A stretch of 64,000 nucleotides of DNA, taken from Solihabitans fulvus (lineage in GTDB: Bacteria > Actinomycetota > Actinomycetes > Mycobacteriales > Pseudonocardiaceae). Position numbers and translations under genes: made by a program. A model generated the notes under the pieces. It worked only from the letters and a program-made list of their open reading frames with translations. It did no database searches and was not told the origin of the DNA. The stretch spans positions 62,001-126,000 of the forward strand of contig NZ_VUOB01000038.1 of assembly GCF_008386585.1 (NCBI RefSeq), in the 5' to 3' direction. Below are positions 26,226 to 34,054 of the stretch, one piece after another; the first letter of the stretch is position 1; the number at the start of each line of letters is the position of its first letter.

Positions 26226-26585
26226 ATGACCAAGCCGTGGACCCGCATGCAGGACTGGGCCGAGGTCGTGCTCGGTCTCGTCGCGGTCCTCACGCCGTTG
26301 TGGATGGACACCTCGACGAAGGCGATGTGGACGATGATCGTCATCGGCGCGCTGATCGCCATCGACGGTCTCGTGTCGCTGGCCATGCCGGCCATGGTGA
26401 TCAGCGAGGGGGTCCAGCTCGTGCTGGGCGCGCTGCTGTTCATCTCGCCGTGGGTGATGGGCTACACCTCGATGACCGGCGCGTCGTGGACGTCCTGGAT
26501 CGTCGGCGTCCTGACGGTGGCCGCGGGTGCGATCGCGCTCCCGGCGGCGAACTCCGCGCACCAGGGACTGGCCGGCTCGCACTGA
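26226..26585 (+). CDS. SPW-repeat membrane protein
   Basis: This 119-residue protein has about four membrane helices and two SPW-like motifs, LTPLWMD (about residue 22) and ISPWVMG (about 77), defining the SPW repeat family. Function is unknown in all members I know. The ATG at 26226 has GGAGG 9 nt upstream; a GTG one codon earlier is less likely. It is divergent from ccr. Confidence 0.88.
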   Translation: MTKPWTRMQDWAEVVLGLVAVLTPLWMDTSTKAMWTMIVIGALIAIDGLVSLAMPAMVISEGVQLVLGALLFISPWVMGYTSMTGASWTSWIVGVLTVAAGAIALPAANSAHQGLAGSH

Positions 26586-26736
26586 GCCCGGCGCGGATCT
26601 CCCCGCAGTAGCGGATTCCCGATAGCCACGGTGGGCCCACGACGGCTTAGGTTGTGGGCCCAGCCGTGCGAGGAAGAGCCGTGCCACGAAAGCCATGCCC
26701 GGAACGCCTTGCCAGGAAAGGCCGTGAGAGGACACA

Positions 26737-27309
26737 GTGACCGACGCGCCATCCGGTGACGACAAGTCAGCCAGGGAACGGATCCTGACCTCGGCCGAGC
26801 AGCTGTTCGCCGAGTCGGGCTTCGACGCGACCCCGACCTCGCGGATCGCCGAGCGCGCCGACGTGCCCAAGGGCCTCGTGCACTACTACTTCCGCCGCAA
26901 GGCCGACCTGCTCGCCGCACTCGTCGACCGGCTGCCCGACGGCGCCGTAGACCAGCACCGGGTCGTGGTGGTCGGGGACATCGCGGAGAGCCTGCGCCGC
27001 CTGGTCGACGCCCTGGACGCGCGGCTGAACTCCTCGCCGCTGCTGTCGCACCTGCTGTGGCGGGAGGCGGACACGCACCAGGCCGTGCGCGAGGCGCTGC
27101 ACAGCCGCTACCGCACCATCGTCGAGCAGATCAAGCAGGTCATCCTGTCGGCGGGCGGCGCGGCGGTGCGCGCGGCGGACGTGGACAGCGCCGCCGCGCT
27201 GCTCGGCCTCGCGGTCAGCTACCGGCACTCGGTGGCCAGGCACGCCGACGAGCCCGACCGAATGGAACGCGAGCTGAAGTTCGTCGCCCAGGCCCTGTCG
27301 CCGGCCTAA
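26737..27309 (+). CDS. TetR-family transcriptional regulator
   Basis: This 190-residue regulator has an N-terminal HTH (about 12-58): RERILTSAEQLFAESGFDAT, then TSRIAERADVPKGLVHYYFRRK. The C-terminal ligand domain is of unassigned type. GAGAGGAC precedes the GTG. It lies between the SPW gene and the type VII block. It is one of two TetR genes in the window and, being 0.7 kb from ccr, is a candidate for the TACC-N4-GGTA regulator, but no site was seen at its own promoter. Confidence 0.88.
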   Translation: MTDAPSGDDKSARERILTSAEQLFAESGFDATPTSRIAERADVPKGLVHYYFRRKADLLAALVDRLPDGAVDQHRVVVVGDIAESLRRLVDALDARLNSSPLLSHLLWREADTHQAVREALHSRYRTIVEQIKQVILSAGGAAVRAADVDSAAALLGLAVSYRHSVARHADEPDRMERELKFVAQALSPA

Positions 27310-27370
27310 GGTGCGAGCTTCGGGTGCCGGCCTGGGGTGCCGGCCTCGGATGCTGGACCGGCACGCCTCG

Positions 27371-27397
27371 CGCACCTCCCGCACCTCCCGCACCTCC
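27371..27397. repeat. Three tandem copies of a 9-bp unit
   Basis: CGCACCTCC is repeated three times head-to-tail. It lies in the 95-bp gap between the convergent TetR gene and the type VII protein gene. A TGCCGGCCT direct repeat lies just before it. No hairpin is evident. Confidence 0.7.
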
Positions 27398-27404
27398 TTG
27401 GGCG

Positions 27405-28994
27405 CTACTCGCCGATGACCGGCGGCGCGACCATCTCGTCGGTGCCGAAGATCTCGTCGGTGTCCGGTTCCATGAGGTAGGAGGCGGACTTGTGTTCGCC
27501 GTCCTCCCCGCCCTTGCCGCCCCGAGCGCCGCCCATCGCGCCCACGCCGGACTGCCCGGCCACGCCCTTCGCGCCGGCCGCGCCGGTGCCACCGCGGCCG
27601 GCGCCGGCTTGCTCAGCGGCCAACGCTCTCGCGCCCGGGGTGTTTCCCGGCGCGCCGCCGCGCATCCCCGTCCCGTTGCCGCCGGGAGTGCCGCCGCGCA
27701 CGCCGCCGACTCCGGGACCGCCCCGCCCGGTGTTGCCGAGGCCGCCGGCGCCCCGGCCGAGCCCGCCCCGGTTGGTGCCGCCGCCATCGCCGGTGCCGCC
27801 GGGCAGTCCGCCGAAGGGCGGGCCGACGGCCAGGTCGCCGCTCAGGGGACGCCTGCCCGGCGCGTCGATGGTCGGGTAGGTGCTGCCGGGCGGCCCGGGG
27901 ATGTCCGAAGGCCCGGACCACGCCGGGGCGGTGGTCGGCGGTGTGGAGCTGCTGGAGTCGGTGTGCTGGCCCGGTGACGGAATCTGGGGCGCCGGGATCT
28001 GCGCGCCCGGCTGGCTCGGGTTGGTGTTCGTCGACCCGGAAGTGTTGGTGTTTCCCGTGTTGCCGTGGATCTGCGGCACGCCGGTGTTGCCGCGGTTGCC
28101 GGGCGGGGTGTTGCCAGGAGGGGTGGCGGGGTCGCCGTCCTTGGGCGGGGTGATCGTCGTCTGAGGTGGGGGCGCGAACGCCGGTTGCGCGGCTGCGGTC
28201 TGCGCGACGGTCTGGTCGTAGGTCTGCACGGCCCGCGCGGCGTCCTGGTGGGCCTGCTCCTGTGCGTGGTAGGCGGCCTGGTCGGCGGCGGCCTGCTTCG
28301 CGTAGGCGAGGGGGTCGGTGATCGTCTGTAGCTTCGCGTTGGCCGCTGTCGGGTCGAACGGCTGCGCGGGTGGCGGGGGAACGCTGGCCTTGGCCGTGCT
28401 CAACGCCCGCGACTGCTGCGACCACAGCGTGCCGGCCAGTTGGGCGGAGGTGCCGGTGGCTCCGGCGCGGTTACCGATACCTGCCACCGCCTGCCGCGCC
28501 GCCTCGCCCGCAGTGCCCGTCCACTGCGTCTCGCTGCTGCCGATCGCGCTCGCGATCCTGTCCTGGAATGTGGTCAGCTTGTTGCCGATGTTGGTCCAGG
28601 TGTCCCCGGCGGTGCCGACCGCGCCAGGGTCAACGCCGTTGTTGACCATGTCGTGCAGTTTGGTGTGGGGGATGCCGATGTAGACCGTCCCCGGAGCGCT
28701 GGGTGCCGTGCGGATCAGCGCGCCCTGCTTGAGGCTGGCGGCTTGGGCGTCGAGCCGGTCGACGACCTGATCGCCCCCGAGCGTCATCGCCACCAGCGGG
28801 CCGAAGGGCCCGTACTTGCTGTTGAGGTCCTGATCGACCTGGTCTTGGACCTGCTGGCCGGTCTGTGTCTGCGAGTGGCGATCGAGGTGGTACTTCGCGT
28901 AGATGTCAGGCGTCGATGGCGTCGGTTGTCCCTGCGGTGAGCCCTGGGTGTAGATCCCCGGATCGCCGTTCCATGATTGCCGCCCGTCCGTCAT
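27405..28994 (-). CDS. WXG/PPE-like type VII secretion-associated protein with Gly/Pro-rich tail
   Basis: This 529-residue protein appears to be an ESX substrate. Around residues 140-230 is a helical WXG100-like region with DTWTNIGNKLTTFQDRIAS and a TQWTGTAGEAAR turn. From about 270 on it is disordered and extremely rich in Pro, Gly, Asn, Thr and Ser, ending in an acidic segment. The ATG at 28994 is chosen because a longer frame to 29090 overlaps the upstream lipoprotein gene. It follows genes for a DUF3558 lipoprotein, a WXG-like protein and an EspG-like chaperone on the same strand. Confidence 0.75.
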   Translation of the reverse strand: MTDGRQSWNGDPGIYTQGSPQGQPTPSTPDIYAKYHLDRHSQTQTGQQVQDQVDQDLNSKYGPFGPLVAMTLGGDQVVDRLDAQAASLKQGALIRTAPSAPGTVYIGIPHTKLHDMVNNGVDPGAVGTAGDTWTNIGNKLTTFQDRIASAIGSSETQWTGTAGEAARQAVAGIGNRAGATGTSAQLAGTLWSQQSRALSTAKASVPPPPAQPFDPTAANAKLQTITDPLAYAKQAAADQAAYHAQEQAHQDAARAVQTYDQTVAQTAAAQPAFAPPPQTTITPPKDGDPATPPGNTPPGNRGNTGVPQIHGNTGNTNTSGSTNTNPSQPGAQIPAPQIPSPGQHTDSSSSTPPTTAPAWSGPSDIPGPPGSTYPTIDAPGRRPLSGDLAVGPPFGGLPGGTGDGGGTNRGGLGRGAGGLGNTGRGGPGVGGVRGGTPGGNGTGMRGGAPGNTPGARALAAEQAGAGRGGTGAAGAKGVAGQSGVGAMGGARGGKGGEDGEHKSASYLMEPDTDEIFGTDEMVAPPVIGE

Positions 28995-29032
28995 CTTCGC
29001 GATCCTCTCGCTATCGTCAGCCAGCTTCTCGA

Positions 29033-29608
29033 TCAGGATGCGGGCAATCTTGGCTCGACCAATTGCGCAACCTGCAGAGCAGTCGGGCATGGATCAGTGC
29101 TTGGGCCGGTAGTCACCAAGACATCAACGCGCGACGATGGCGTGACGCCAATAGCGATAATGCAACTGCCGCCCGATCCCAGAGTCTGCCTGGTTTGGTG
29201 GCCGCCTATCTTGCTATCTGTTATCGGGTTCCCGTTTGCCTGAACACCAGCCAGGCCGACGTTCGTACGTATGCCGACCGCCACGGTCATGTCTCTCGGA
29301 TTCCATCGGCAGGTATCGGCAGTGCCGATCTTCTCTCGTACCGGTCCCTTGATGAACTTCAAATTCTGGGCATCGCTTTGTGACAACAGTGAGCACGGAT
29401 CTGCGCCGGCCAGTGGGCCACCGCCGGTACTCGAACTTGGGGGATTGCTCGTGTTGTCCGAGCTGTCGCTTCCCGATGGTGTACTGGTGGTGGTGGTGGT
29501 GGTGGTGACGGGCGCGGGGTTTGGTTGACCGGGGGTTGATCCACTGCAGGCTGTGACGGTCAGCAGCGTGGCTGCGGCCAGGCCAGTCAGTACGGCGAGA
29601 CGTTTCAC
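29033..29608 (-). CDS. DUF3558 lipoprotein in the type VII block
   Basis: This 191-residue lipoprotein has lipobox TVTAC near residue 21, then seven Thr codons in a row encoded by a GGT/ACC trinucleotide run (29486-29506), then a DUF3558 domain with ADPCSLLS, DTCRW, GSCII and TDPCPTA. It sits between the WXG-like and PPE-like genes with short gaps, so it is probably part of their operon. Base composition here is visibly less GC-rich than the flanks. Confidence 0.82.
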   Translation of the reverse strand: MKRLAVLTGLAAATLLTVTACSGSTPGQPNPAPVTTTTTTTSTPSGSDSSDNTSNPPSSSTGGGPLAGADPCSLLSQSDAQNLKFIKGPVREKIGTADTCRWNPRDMTVAVGIRTNVGLAGVQANGNPITDSKIGGHQTRQTLGSGGSCIIAIGVTPSSRVDVLVTTGPSTDPCPTALQVAQLVEPRLPAS

Positions 29609-29627
29609 ATGTATTCCCTGATAGTGG

Positions 29628-30035
29628 TCAGACTGAGTAAGTCGTGCCGCCCGCTTTGTTCAGGCCCTGCTTACTGCCCTGATCGGTACCCTTGTAGGAC
29701 TCCATGGATTTCTGGATCGAATCCCGGGCGTCCGTCAAGTCTTTCAACAGTTTTCGCAACGCAGGAATCATTCCTTGGTGTGGATCAGTTGCGATGGTTG
29801 CCAGGAATGGTTTGTATACCTGAGCGGCCGGCGTCTGGCCTAGCGGCGGTTCCTGCCCCAGGACATCCGAGTGGCTGATGGCGTCTGTGATCTCGTCGTG
29901 TAGATCGTTCATGGCGTCGATGAGGGCTTGGCCGCCGGAGTCGGTGACGGTGAAGCCCTCTGCGGCCGCCGCCTTGAGGCCGGCCACTGCCTGGCTGACT
30001 CCCGTCAGTCCCGACGCGAAGTTGTCCGGAATCAT
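29628..30035 (-). CDS. WXG100-like/ESX-type small helical protein
   Basis: This 135-residue, probably all-helical protein has no signal peptide. It begins MIPDNFASGLTGVSQAVAGL and contains long Ala/Asp/Leu-rich helices. It lacks a clear WxG but has the size and position of ESX-associated substrates, lying between an EspG-like gene and a DUF3558/PPE-like pair. GGGGAAGG precedes the ATG at 30035. Identification rests mainly on context. Confidence 0.6.
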   Translation of the reverse strand: MIPDNFASGLTGVSQAVAGLKAAAAEGFTVTDSGGQALIDAMNDLHDEITDAISHSDVLGQEPPLGQTPAAQVYKPFLATIATDPHQGMIPALRKLLKDLTDARDSIQKSMESYKGTDQGSKQGLNKAGGTTYSV

Positions 30036-30136
30036 GATCACCTTCCCCGGTGACTTGACGCTGCGTCAATGCACCGTAGCAATGCGTTGCCTTGCCGTCC
30101 GGCGTTCCGACGGCTGGCCCCTCCTGGGAGTTCCGC

Positions 30137-30907
30137 CTACCGCAGCGAATCCACCAGACGGGTCAGCTGTGACTGGTCTGCCGGGGTGTAGGTCACCCGC
30201 ATACGCCCGTCGCGGCCGACGCTGGGGATCACCGCGTAGCGGCCGACGTCGGTGTCCACCCAGTTCATCGTGGCCGGCTCGGACTCCCGGCCGCGCCGGC
30301 TGCGGCTGGTCACCGTGAAATAGCCCCCGCCAAGGCGCGGACGCCGCAGGATCTCCTCCGCCATCTGGCGCTGGGCGCCCGACGCGCCCGCCGACGCCCG
30401 GACCGAGGAGGTGAAGGTCGCCTCGGCGAAGTCCTCGTCCGCCTGCCGGCGGGACACCGCCGGGGCCGCGTCATCGGTGACGGTGACGGTGACTCCCGGG
30501 CCAGGACGCAACGGCGGCAGCAACCCCACCACGGCTCGGACCATCGCTAGCGGGTCGATCAGCTCGAACCGGATTGCCGCACCCCGCCCGACCGCAAGCA
30601 CGGCGGCGCGGTCGTCGGTGACGGCCAGGGCGTGCTGCGGAGCCCGCCCGGCGCTGCCCGCCATCGCCACCGCCACCCGTCCCCTGGCGAACAGGTCGAG
30701 CGCCTGCTTCAGCTCGGGGGCGAAGTCGGCGCCGCGCACCAGGCCGCGCGAGCGGAGATCGCGGTGCGCGGTCTCGATCAGCCGGATGCGTTCGTCGTGG
30801 GTCGCACCGCGGTGCGGGATGACGAAGGGGAACTGGCGGACATCGAGCCGCAGGGCGTCCCCCGCCACGTCCAGCTCGGTGAACGAACACTCGAACACGC
30901 CAGCCAC
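30137..30907 (-). CDS. EspG-family ESX secretion chaperone-like protein
   Basis: This 256-residue protein has the EspG pattern: an N-terminal strand with FPFVIPHRGATHDER, mid-region DPLAMVRAVVGLLPP, and a C-terminal strand RYAVIPSVGRDGRMRVTYTPAD. EspG proteins are cytosolic chaperones that bind PE/PPE-type substrates and deliver them to type VII secretion machinery. It is the first gene of a four-gene block. No eccB, eccC or eccD gene lies in the window, so the machinery must be elsewhere. Confidence 0.88.
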   Translation of the reverse strand: MAGVFECSFTELDVAGDALRLDVRQFPFVIPHRGATHDERIRLIETAHRDLRSRGLVRGADFAPELKQALDLFARGRVAVAMAGSAGRAPQHALAVTDDRAAVLAVGRGAAIRFELIDPLAMVRAVVGLLPPLRPGPGVTVTVTDDAAPAVSRRQADEDFAEATFTSSVRASAGASGAQRQMAEEILRRPRLGGGYFTVTSRSRRGRESEPATMNWVDTDVGRYAVIPSVGRDGRMRVTYTPADQSQLTRLVDSLR

Positions 30908-31074
30908 CGCCTACCGTCCCTCCCCGTGCGCCCCTCCCCAGGTGCGCGACCGGCCCGAATACTGCCAGTTGAGTGGTAATCGGCAGAGCGTGACGATCCG
31001 GTGTCCCTCGAATGCCGTAGTCCCCACCGCACCGGGAAACGGAACGGCGGCTTGGAGCGGAGCGGGGTCGTGTG

Positions 31075-31521
31075 TCAGCGCCCCGGCGCGGGTTCCACCA
31101 GTTCGACGAGCACGCCGCCGGCGTCCTTGGGGTGGATGAAGTTCACCCTGCTGTCGGACGTCCCGCGCTTGGGCTGGTCGAACAGCAGCCGCAACCCCTT
31201 CGCGCGCAGCGCCTCGCACGCGGCGTCCACATCGGACACCCGGTAGGCGAGCTGCTGGAGCCCGGGGCCGGACCGGTCGATGAACTTGGCGATCGTGGAA
31301 TCGGGACCGGTCGGCGCGAGCAGCTGCACGGCCGTGCCGGTGCCGTCGTCACCCGGCGCGCGCAGCATCGCCTCGCGCACCTTCTGTTCCTCGTTCACCT
31401 CGGTGTGCGCGACCTCGAGGCCCAGCGTCTCGCGGTAGAACTCGATGGCCGCGTCCAGATCCGGCACAGCAACGCCGACGTGGTCGATCGCGGTCACGAA
31501 CCTGCGCAGCTCCTCGTTCAT
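31075..31521 (-). CDS. mce: Methylmalonyl-CoA epimerase
   Basis: This 148-residue vicinal-oxygen-chelate protein interconverts (2S)- and (2R)-methylmalonyl-CoA. AIDHVGVAVPDLDAAIEFY holds the first metal His, AVQLLAP the Gln, and VLVELVEPAP the C-terminal Glu. The second metal His of the propionibacterial enzyme is Gln here (GLQQLAYRV), a variant I recall from other actinomycete epimerases. TACCCT lies 7 nt before the ATG, so it is leaderless. It is divergent from thiolase and shares the region carrying a TACC-N4-GGTA site. Confidence 0.93.
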   Translation of the reverse strand: MNEELRRFVTAIDHVGVAVPDLDAAIEFYRETLGLEVAHTEVNEEQKVREAMLRAPGDDGTGTAVQLLAPTGPDSTIAKFIDRSGPGLQQLAYRVSDVDAACEALRAKGLRLLFDQPKRGTSDSRVNFIHPKDAGGVLVELVEPAPGR

Positions 31522-31599
31522 GGGTCGCAGGGTAGGGCCGTTCGGGCACGCTGGCGTCGCGGAATCGTTGCAGGTGGCCTGTGCGACGGCTCACAGCCC

Positions 31600-31611
31600 T
31601 ACCGATTGGTA
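31600..31611. promoter_or_regulatory. TACC-N4-GGTA palindrome between epimerase and thiolase
   Basis: TACCGATTGGTA, extended by C and G to CTACCGATTGGTAG, lies in the 142-bp divergent region of the epimerase and thiolase genes, about 52 bp before the thiolase start. Same arms and spacing as at 17706, with the inner GA also conserved. Confidence 0.55.
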
Positions 31612-31663
31612 GCCCTGGGTATCGTGACTGGTTAACAACCGCTAGCACCGCTTGGAGGCTGCT

Positions 31664-32854
31664 GTGTCCGGTTCCGTCATTGTCGCCGGGGCCCGTACCC
31701 CGATGGGCCGTCTGCTCGGCTCGTTGAAGGACTTTTCCGGAGCGCAGCTCGGCGGCGTCGCGATCAAGGCCGCGCTCGAGCGCGCCGGCGTGTCCCCCGA
31801 GCAGGTCCAGTACGTGATCATGGGCCAGGTGCTGACGGCGGGCGCAGGCCAGATCCCGGCCCGCCAGGCGGCCGTCGCCGCCGGCATCCCGATGGACGTG
31901 CCGGCGTTGACCATCAACAAGGTCTGCCTGTCCGGCCTCGACGCGATCGCGCTCGCCGACCAGCTCATTCGGGCAGGCGAGTTCGACATCGTGGTCGCTG
32001 GCGGCCAGGAGTCCATGACCCAGGCCCCGCACCTGCTGCCCAACTCGCGGTCCGGCTTCAAGTACGGCGACGTGCAGATGGTCGACTCCATGGCGCACGA
32101 CGGCCTGTTCTGCGCGTTCGACCAGGTCGCGATGGGTGTGTCCACGGAGAAGGCCAACGCCCGCTACGAGGACCTGACCCGCGAGGACCAGGACGCCTTC
32201 TCCGCCCGCTCGCACCAGCGCGCCGCCGCGGCCGCCGCGAACGGCGTGTTCGCCGAGGAGATCGCCCCGGTCAGCATCCCGCAGCGCAAGGGCGACCCGA
32301 TCGTCTTCGCCGCCGACGAGGGCATCCGCGCGGACACCACGGTGGAGACGCTGGCCAAGCTGCGTCCCGCGTTCACGCCGGACGGCACCATCACTGCGGG
32401 CTCGGCCTCCCAGATCTCCGACGGCGCGGCCGCCGTCGTGGTGATGAGCAAGGCCAAGGCGGAGCAGCTCGGCCTGACCTGGCTCGCCGAGATCGGCGCG
32501 CACGGCGTGGTCGCCGGCCCCGACGCCAGCCTCCAGGAGCAGCCGTCCAACGCGATCAGGGCGGCCTGCGCCAAGGAGGGCATCGAGCCCGCCGACCTCG
32601 ACCTGGTCGAGATCAACGAGGCGTTCGCGGCCGTCGGCGTGGTGTCCACCCGCAAGCTGGGCATCGACGCGGAGAAGGTCAACGTCAACGGCGGCGCCAT
32701 CGCGCTCGGCCACCCGATCGGCATGTCCGGTGCGCGGCTCGCGCTGCACCTCGCCCTGGAGCTGAAGCGGCGCGGCGGCGGCGTCGGCGCGGCTGCCCTG
32801 TGCGGCGGCGGCGGCCAGGGCGACGCCCTGATCGTGCGCGTGCCCAAGAGCTGA
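31664..32854 (+). CDS. Acetyl-CoA C-acetyltransferase (thiolase)
   Basis: This 396-residue thiolase has the nucleophilic Cys in NKVCLSGLDAI (about residue 88), the His in LGHPIGMSGARL and the second Cys in ALCGGGGQGDA. It condenses two acetyl-CoA to acetoacetyl-CoA or cleaves it, the first step toward 3-hydroxybutyryl-CoA and crotonyl-CoA. The GTG at 31664 is favoured because TTGGAGG lies directly upstream; a TTG at 31652 overlaps that SD. The meaB gene follows after 53 bp with its own likely promoter. Confidence 0.95.
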   Translation: MSGSVIVAGARTPMGRLLGSLKDFSGAQLGGVAIKAALERAGVSPEQVQYVIMGQVLTAGAGQIPARQAAVAAGIPMDVPALTINKVCLSGLDAIALADQLIRAGEFDIVVAGGQESMTQAPHLLPNSRSGFKYGDVQMVDSMAHDGLFCAFDQVAMGVSTEKANARYEDLTREDQDAFSARSHQRAAAAAANGVFAEEIAPVSIPQRKGDPIVFAADEGIRADTTVETLAKLRPAFTPDGTITAGSASQISDGAAAVVVMSKAKAEQLGLTWLAEIGAHGVVAGPDASLQEQPSNAIRAACAKEGIEPADLDLVEINEAFAAVGVVSTRKLGIDAEKVNVNGGAIALGHPIGMSGARLALHLALELKRRGGGVGAAALCGGGGQGDALIVRVPKS

Positions 32855-32907
32855 CGAGCGTCGGAGGACTGCGGACCTTCGCAGGGTCACGAACTAAGGT
32901 CACGGGT

Positions 32908-33879
32908 GTGCCGAGGACTGTCGATGTCGCCGACCTGGTCAACCGCGCGCGGGAAGGTCAACCGCGCGCGGTTGCCCGGCTGATCTCGCTGGTCGAGGAC
33001 GCCAGCCCGCAGCTGGCCGAGGTGGCCAGGGTGCTCGCGCCGTTCACCGGTCGGGCGCAGGTCATCGGCCTCACCGGCTCGCCGGGGGTCGGCAAGTCGA
33101 CCTCCACCTCGGCGCTCGTGTCCGCGTATCGGGCGCAGGGCAAGCGGGTCGGCGTGCTCGCGGTCGACCCGTCCTCGCCGTTCTCCGGCGGCGCGCTGCT
33201 CGGCGACCGCGTGCGCATGCAGGAGCACGCCACCGACCCCGGCGTGTTCATCCGCTCGATGGCCACCAGGGGACACCTCGGCGGGCTGGCCTGGGCGACC
33301 CCGCAGGCCCTGCGGGTGCTCGACGCGGCGGGCTTCGACGTCGTGCTGATCGAGACCGTCGGCGTCGGGCAGTCCGAGGTCGAGGTCGTCTCGCTGGCCG
33401 ACAGCACGCTGGTGCTGCTCGCGCCCGGCATGGGCGACGGCATCCAGGCGGCCAAGGCCGGCATCCTGGAGGTCGCCGACGTGTTCGTGGTCAACAAGGC
33501 CGACCGGGACGGCGCGGACGCCACCGTGCGCGACCTGAAGTACATGATCTCCTTGGGCCGCAGGGAGATTCCCGGCCCGCTGTGGCGGCCGTCCATCGTC
33601 AGGACGGTGGCGTCCAAGCGCGAGGGTCTCGACGAGGTCGTCGGCGCGATCGCGGAGCACCACAGCTGGATGGTGGAGCACGGCGAGCTGGAGCAGCGGC
33701 GCACGCACCGGGCCAGCACCGAGGTCGAGGCCATCGCGCTGGGGCAGCTGCGATCCCGGCTCGGCGACCTGCACGGGGGCGTCGCGTTGGAGCAGCTGGC
33801 CAAGCGGGTCGCGGCGGGCGAACTCGACCCGTACGCGGCGGCCGGCGAGCTGGTCGACGGCCTCCGGTCCGACGCGTGA
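32908..33879 (+). CDS. meaB: MeaB, G-protein chaperone of B12-dependent acyl-CoA mutases
   Basis: This 323-residue GTPase has Walker A GLTGSPGVGKSTST (about residue 52), Walker B-type IETVGVGQSEVEV, and VNKADRDGAD as the NKxD guanine motif. MeaB/ArgK proteins gate cobalamin delivery and protect methylmalonyl-CoA and related mutases from inactivation. The partner is probably the icmA product or another mutase. TAAGGT lies 7 nt before the GTG, so it may be transcribed leaderlessly in addition to read-through from thiolase. Confidence 0.94.
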   Translation: MPRTVDVADLVNRAREGQPRAVARLISLVEDASPQLAEVARVLAPFTGRAQVIGLTGSPGVGKSTSTSALVSAYRAQGKRVGVLAVDPSSPFSGGALLGDRVRMQEHATDPGVFIRSMATRGHLGGLAWATPQALRVLDAAGFDVVLIETVGVGQSEVEVVSLADSTLVLLAPGMGDGIQAAKAGILEVADVFVVNKADRDGADATVRDLKYMISLGRREIPGPLWRPSIVRTVASKREGLDEVVGAIAEHHSWMVEHGELEQRRTHRASTEVEAIALGQLRSRLGDLHGGVALEQLAKRVAAGELDPYAAAGELVDGLRSDA

Positions 33880-33886
33880 CCGGCTT

Positions 33887-33899
33887 GTCCACTGTGGAC
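33887..33899. repeat. Dispersed 13-bp palindrome GTCCACTGTGGAC
   Basis: The palindrome begins 7 bp after the meaB stop. An identical copy is at 45106-45118, inside the start of the sugar permease gene. Two exact copies suggest a genome-wide short repeat. Confidence 0.55.
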
Positions 33900-33923
33900 T
33901 GACGCGGCTGGGCTGCGCTGTTA

Positions 33924-33960
33924 GGTGGTCGTTGCGCCGTCTCGGGTAGTCGTTGCGCCG
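33924..33960. repeat. Direct repeat with 21-bp period upstream of the propeller-amidohydrolase
   Basis: GGTGGTCGTTGCGCCG (33924-33939) and GGTAGTCGTTGCGCCG (33945-33960) differ at one base and start 21 bp apart, two helical turns. They lie about 95 bp before the start codon at 34055 and could be paired binding sites on one face of the DNA. Confidence 0.6.
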
Positions 33961-34054
33961 GACGGTCGATTGTTCCTTTTGGGTGATGCCGTTACGCCTG
34001 GAATGAGGCCGTGCCGATGAACTCGGCACGGGGTCGAGCGTTCCGGAGGTGGCT

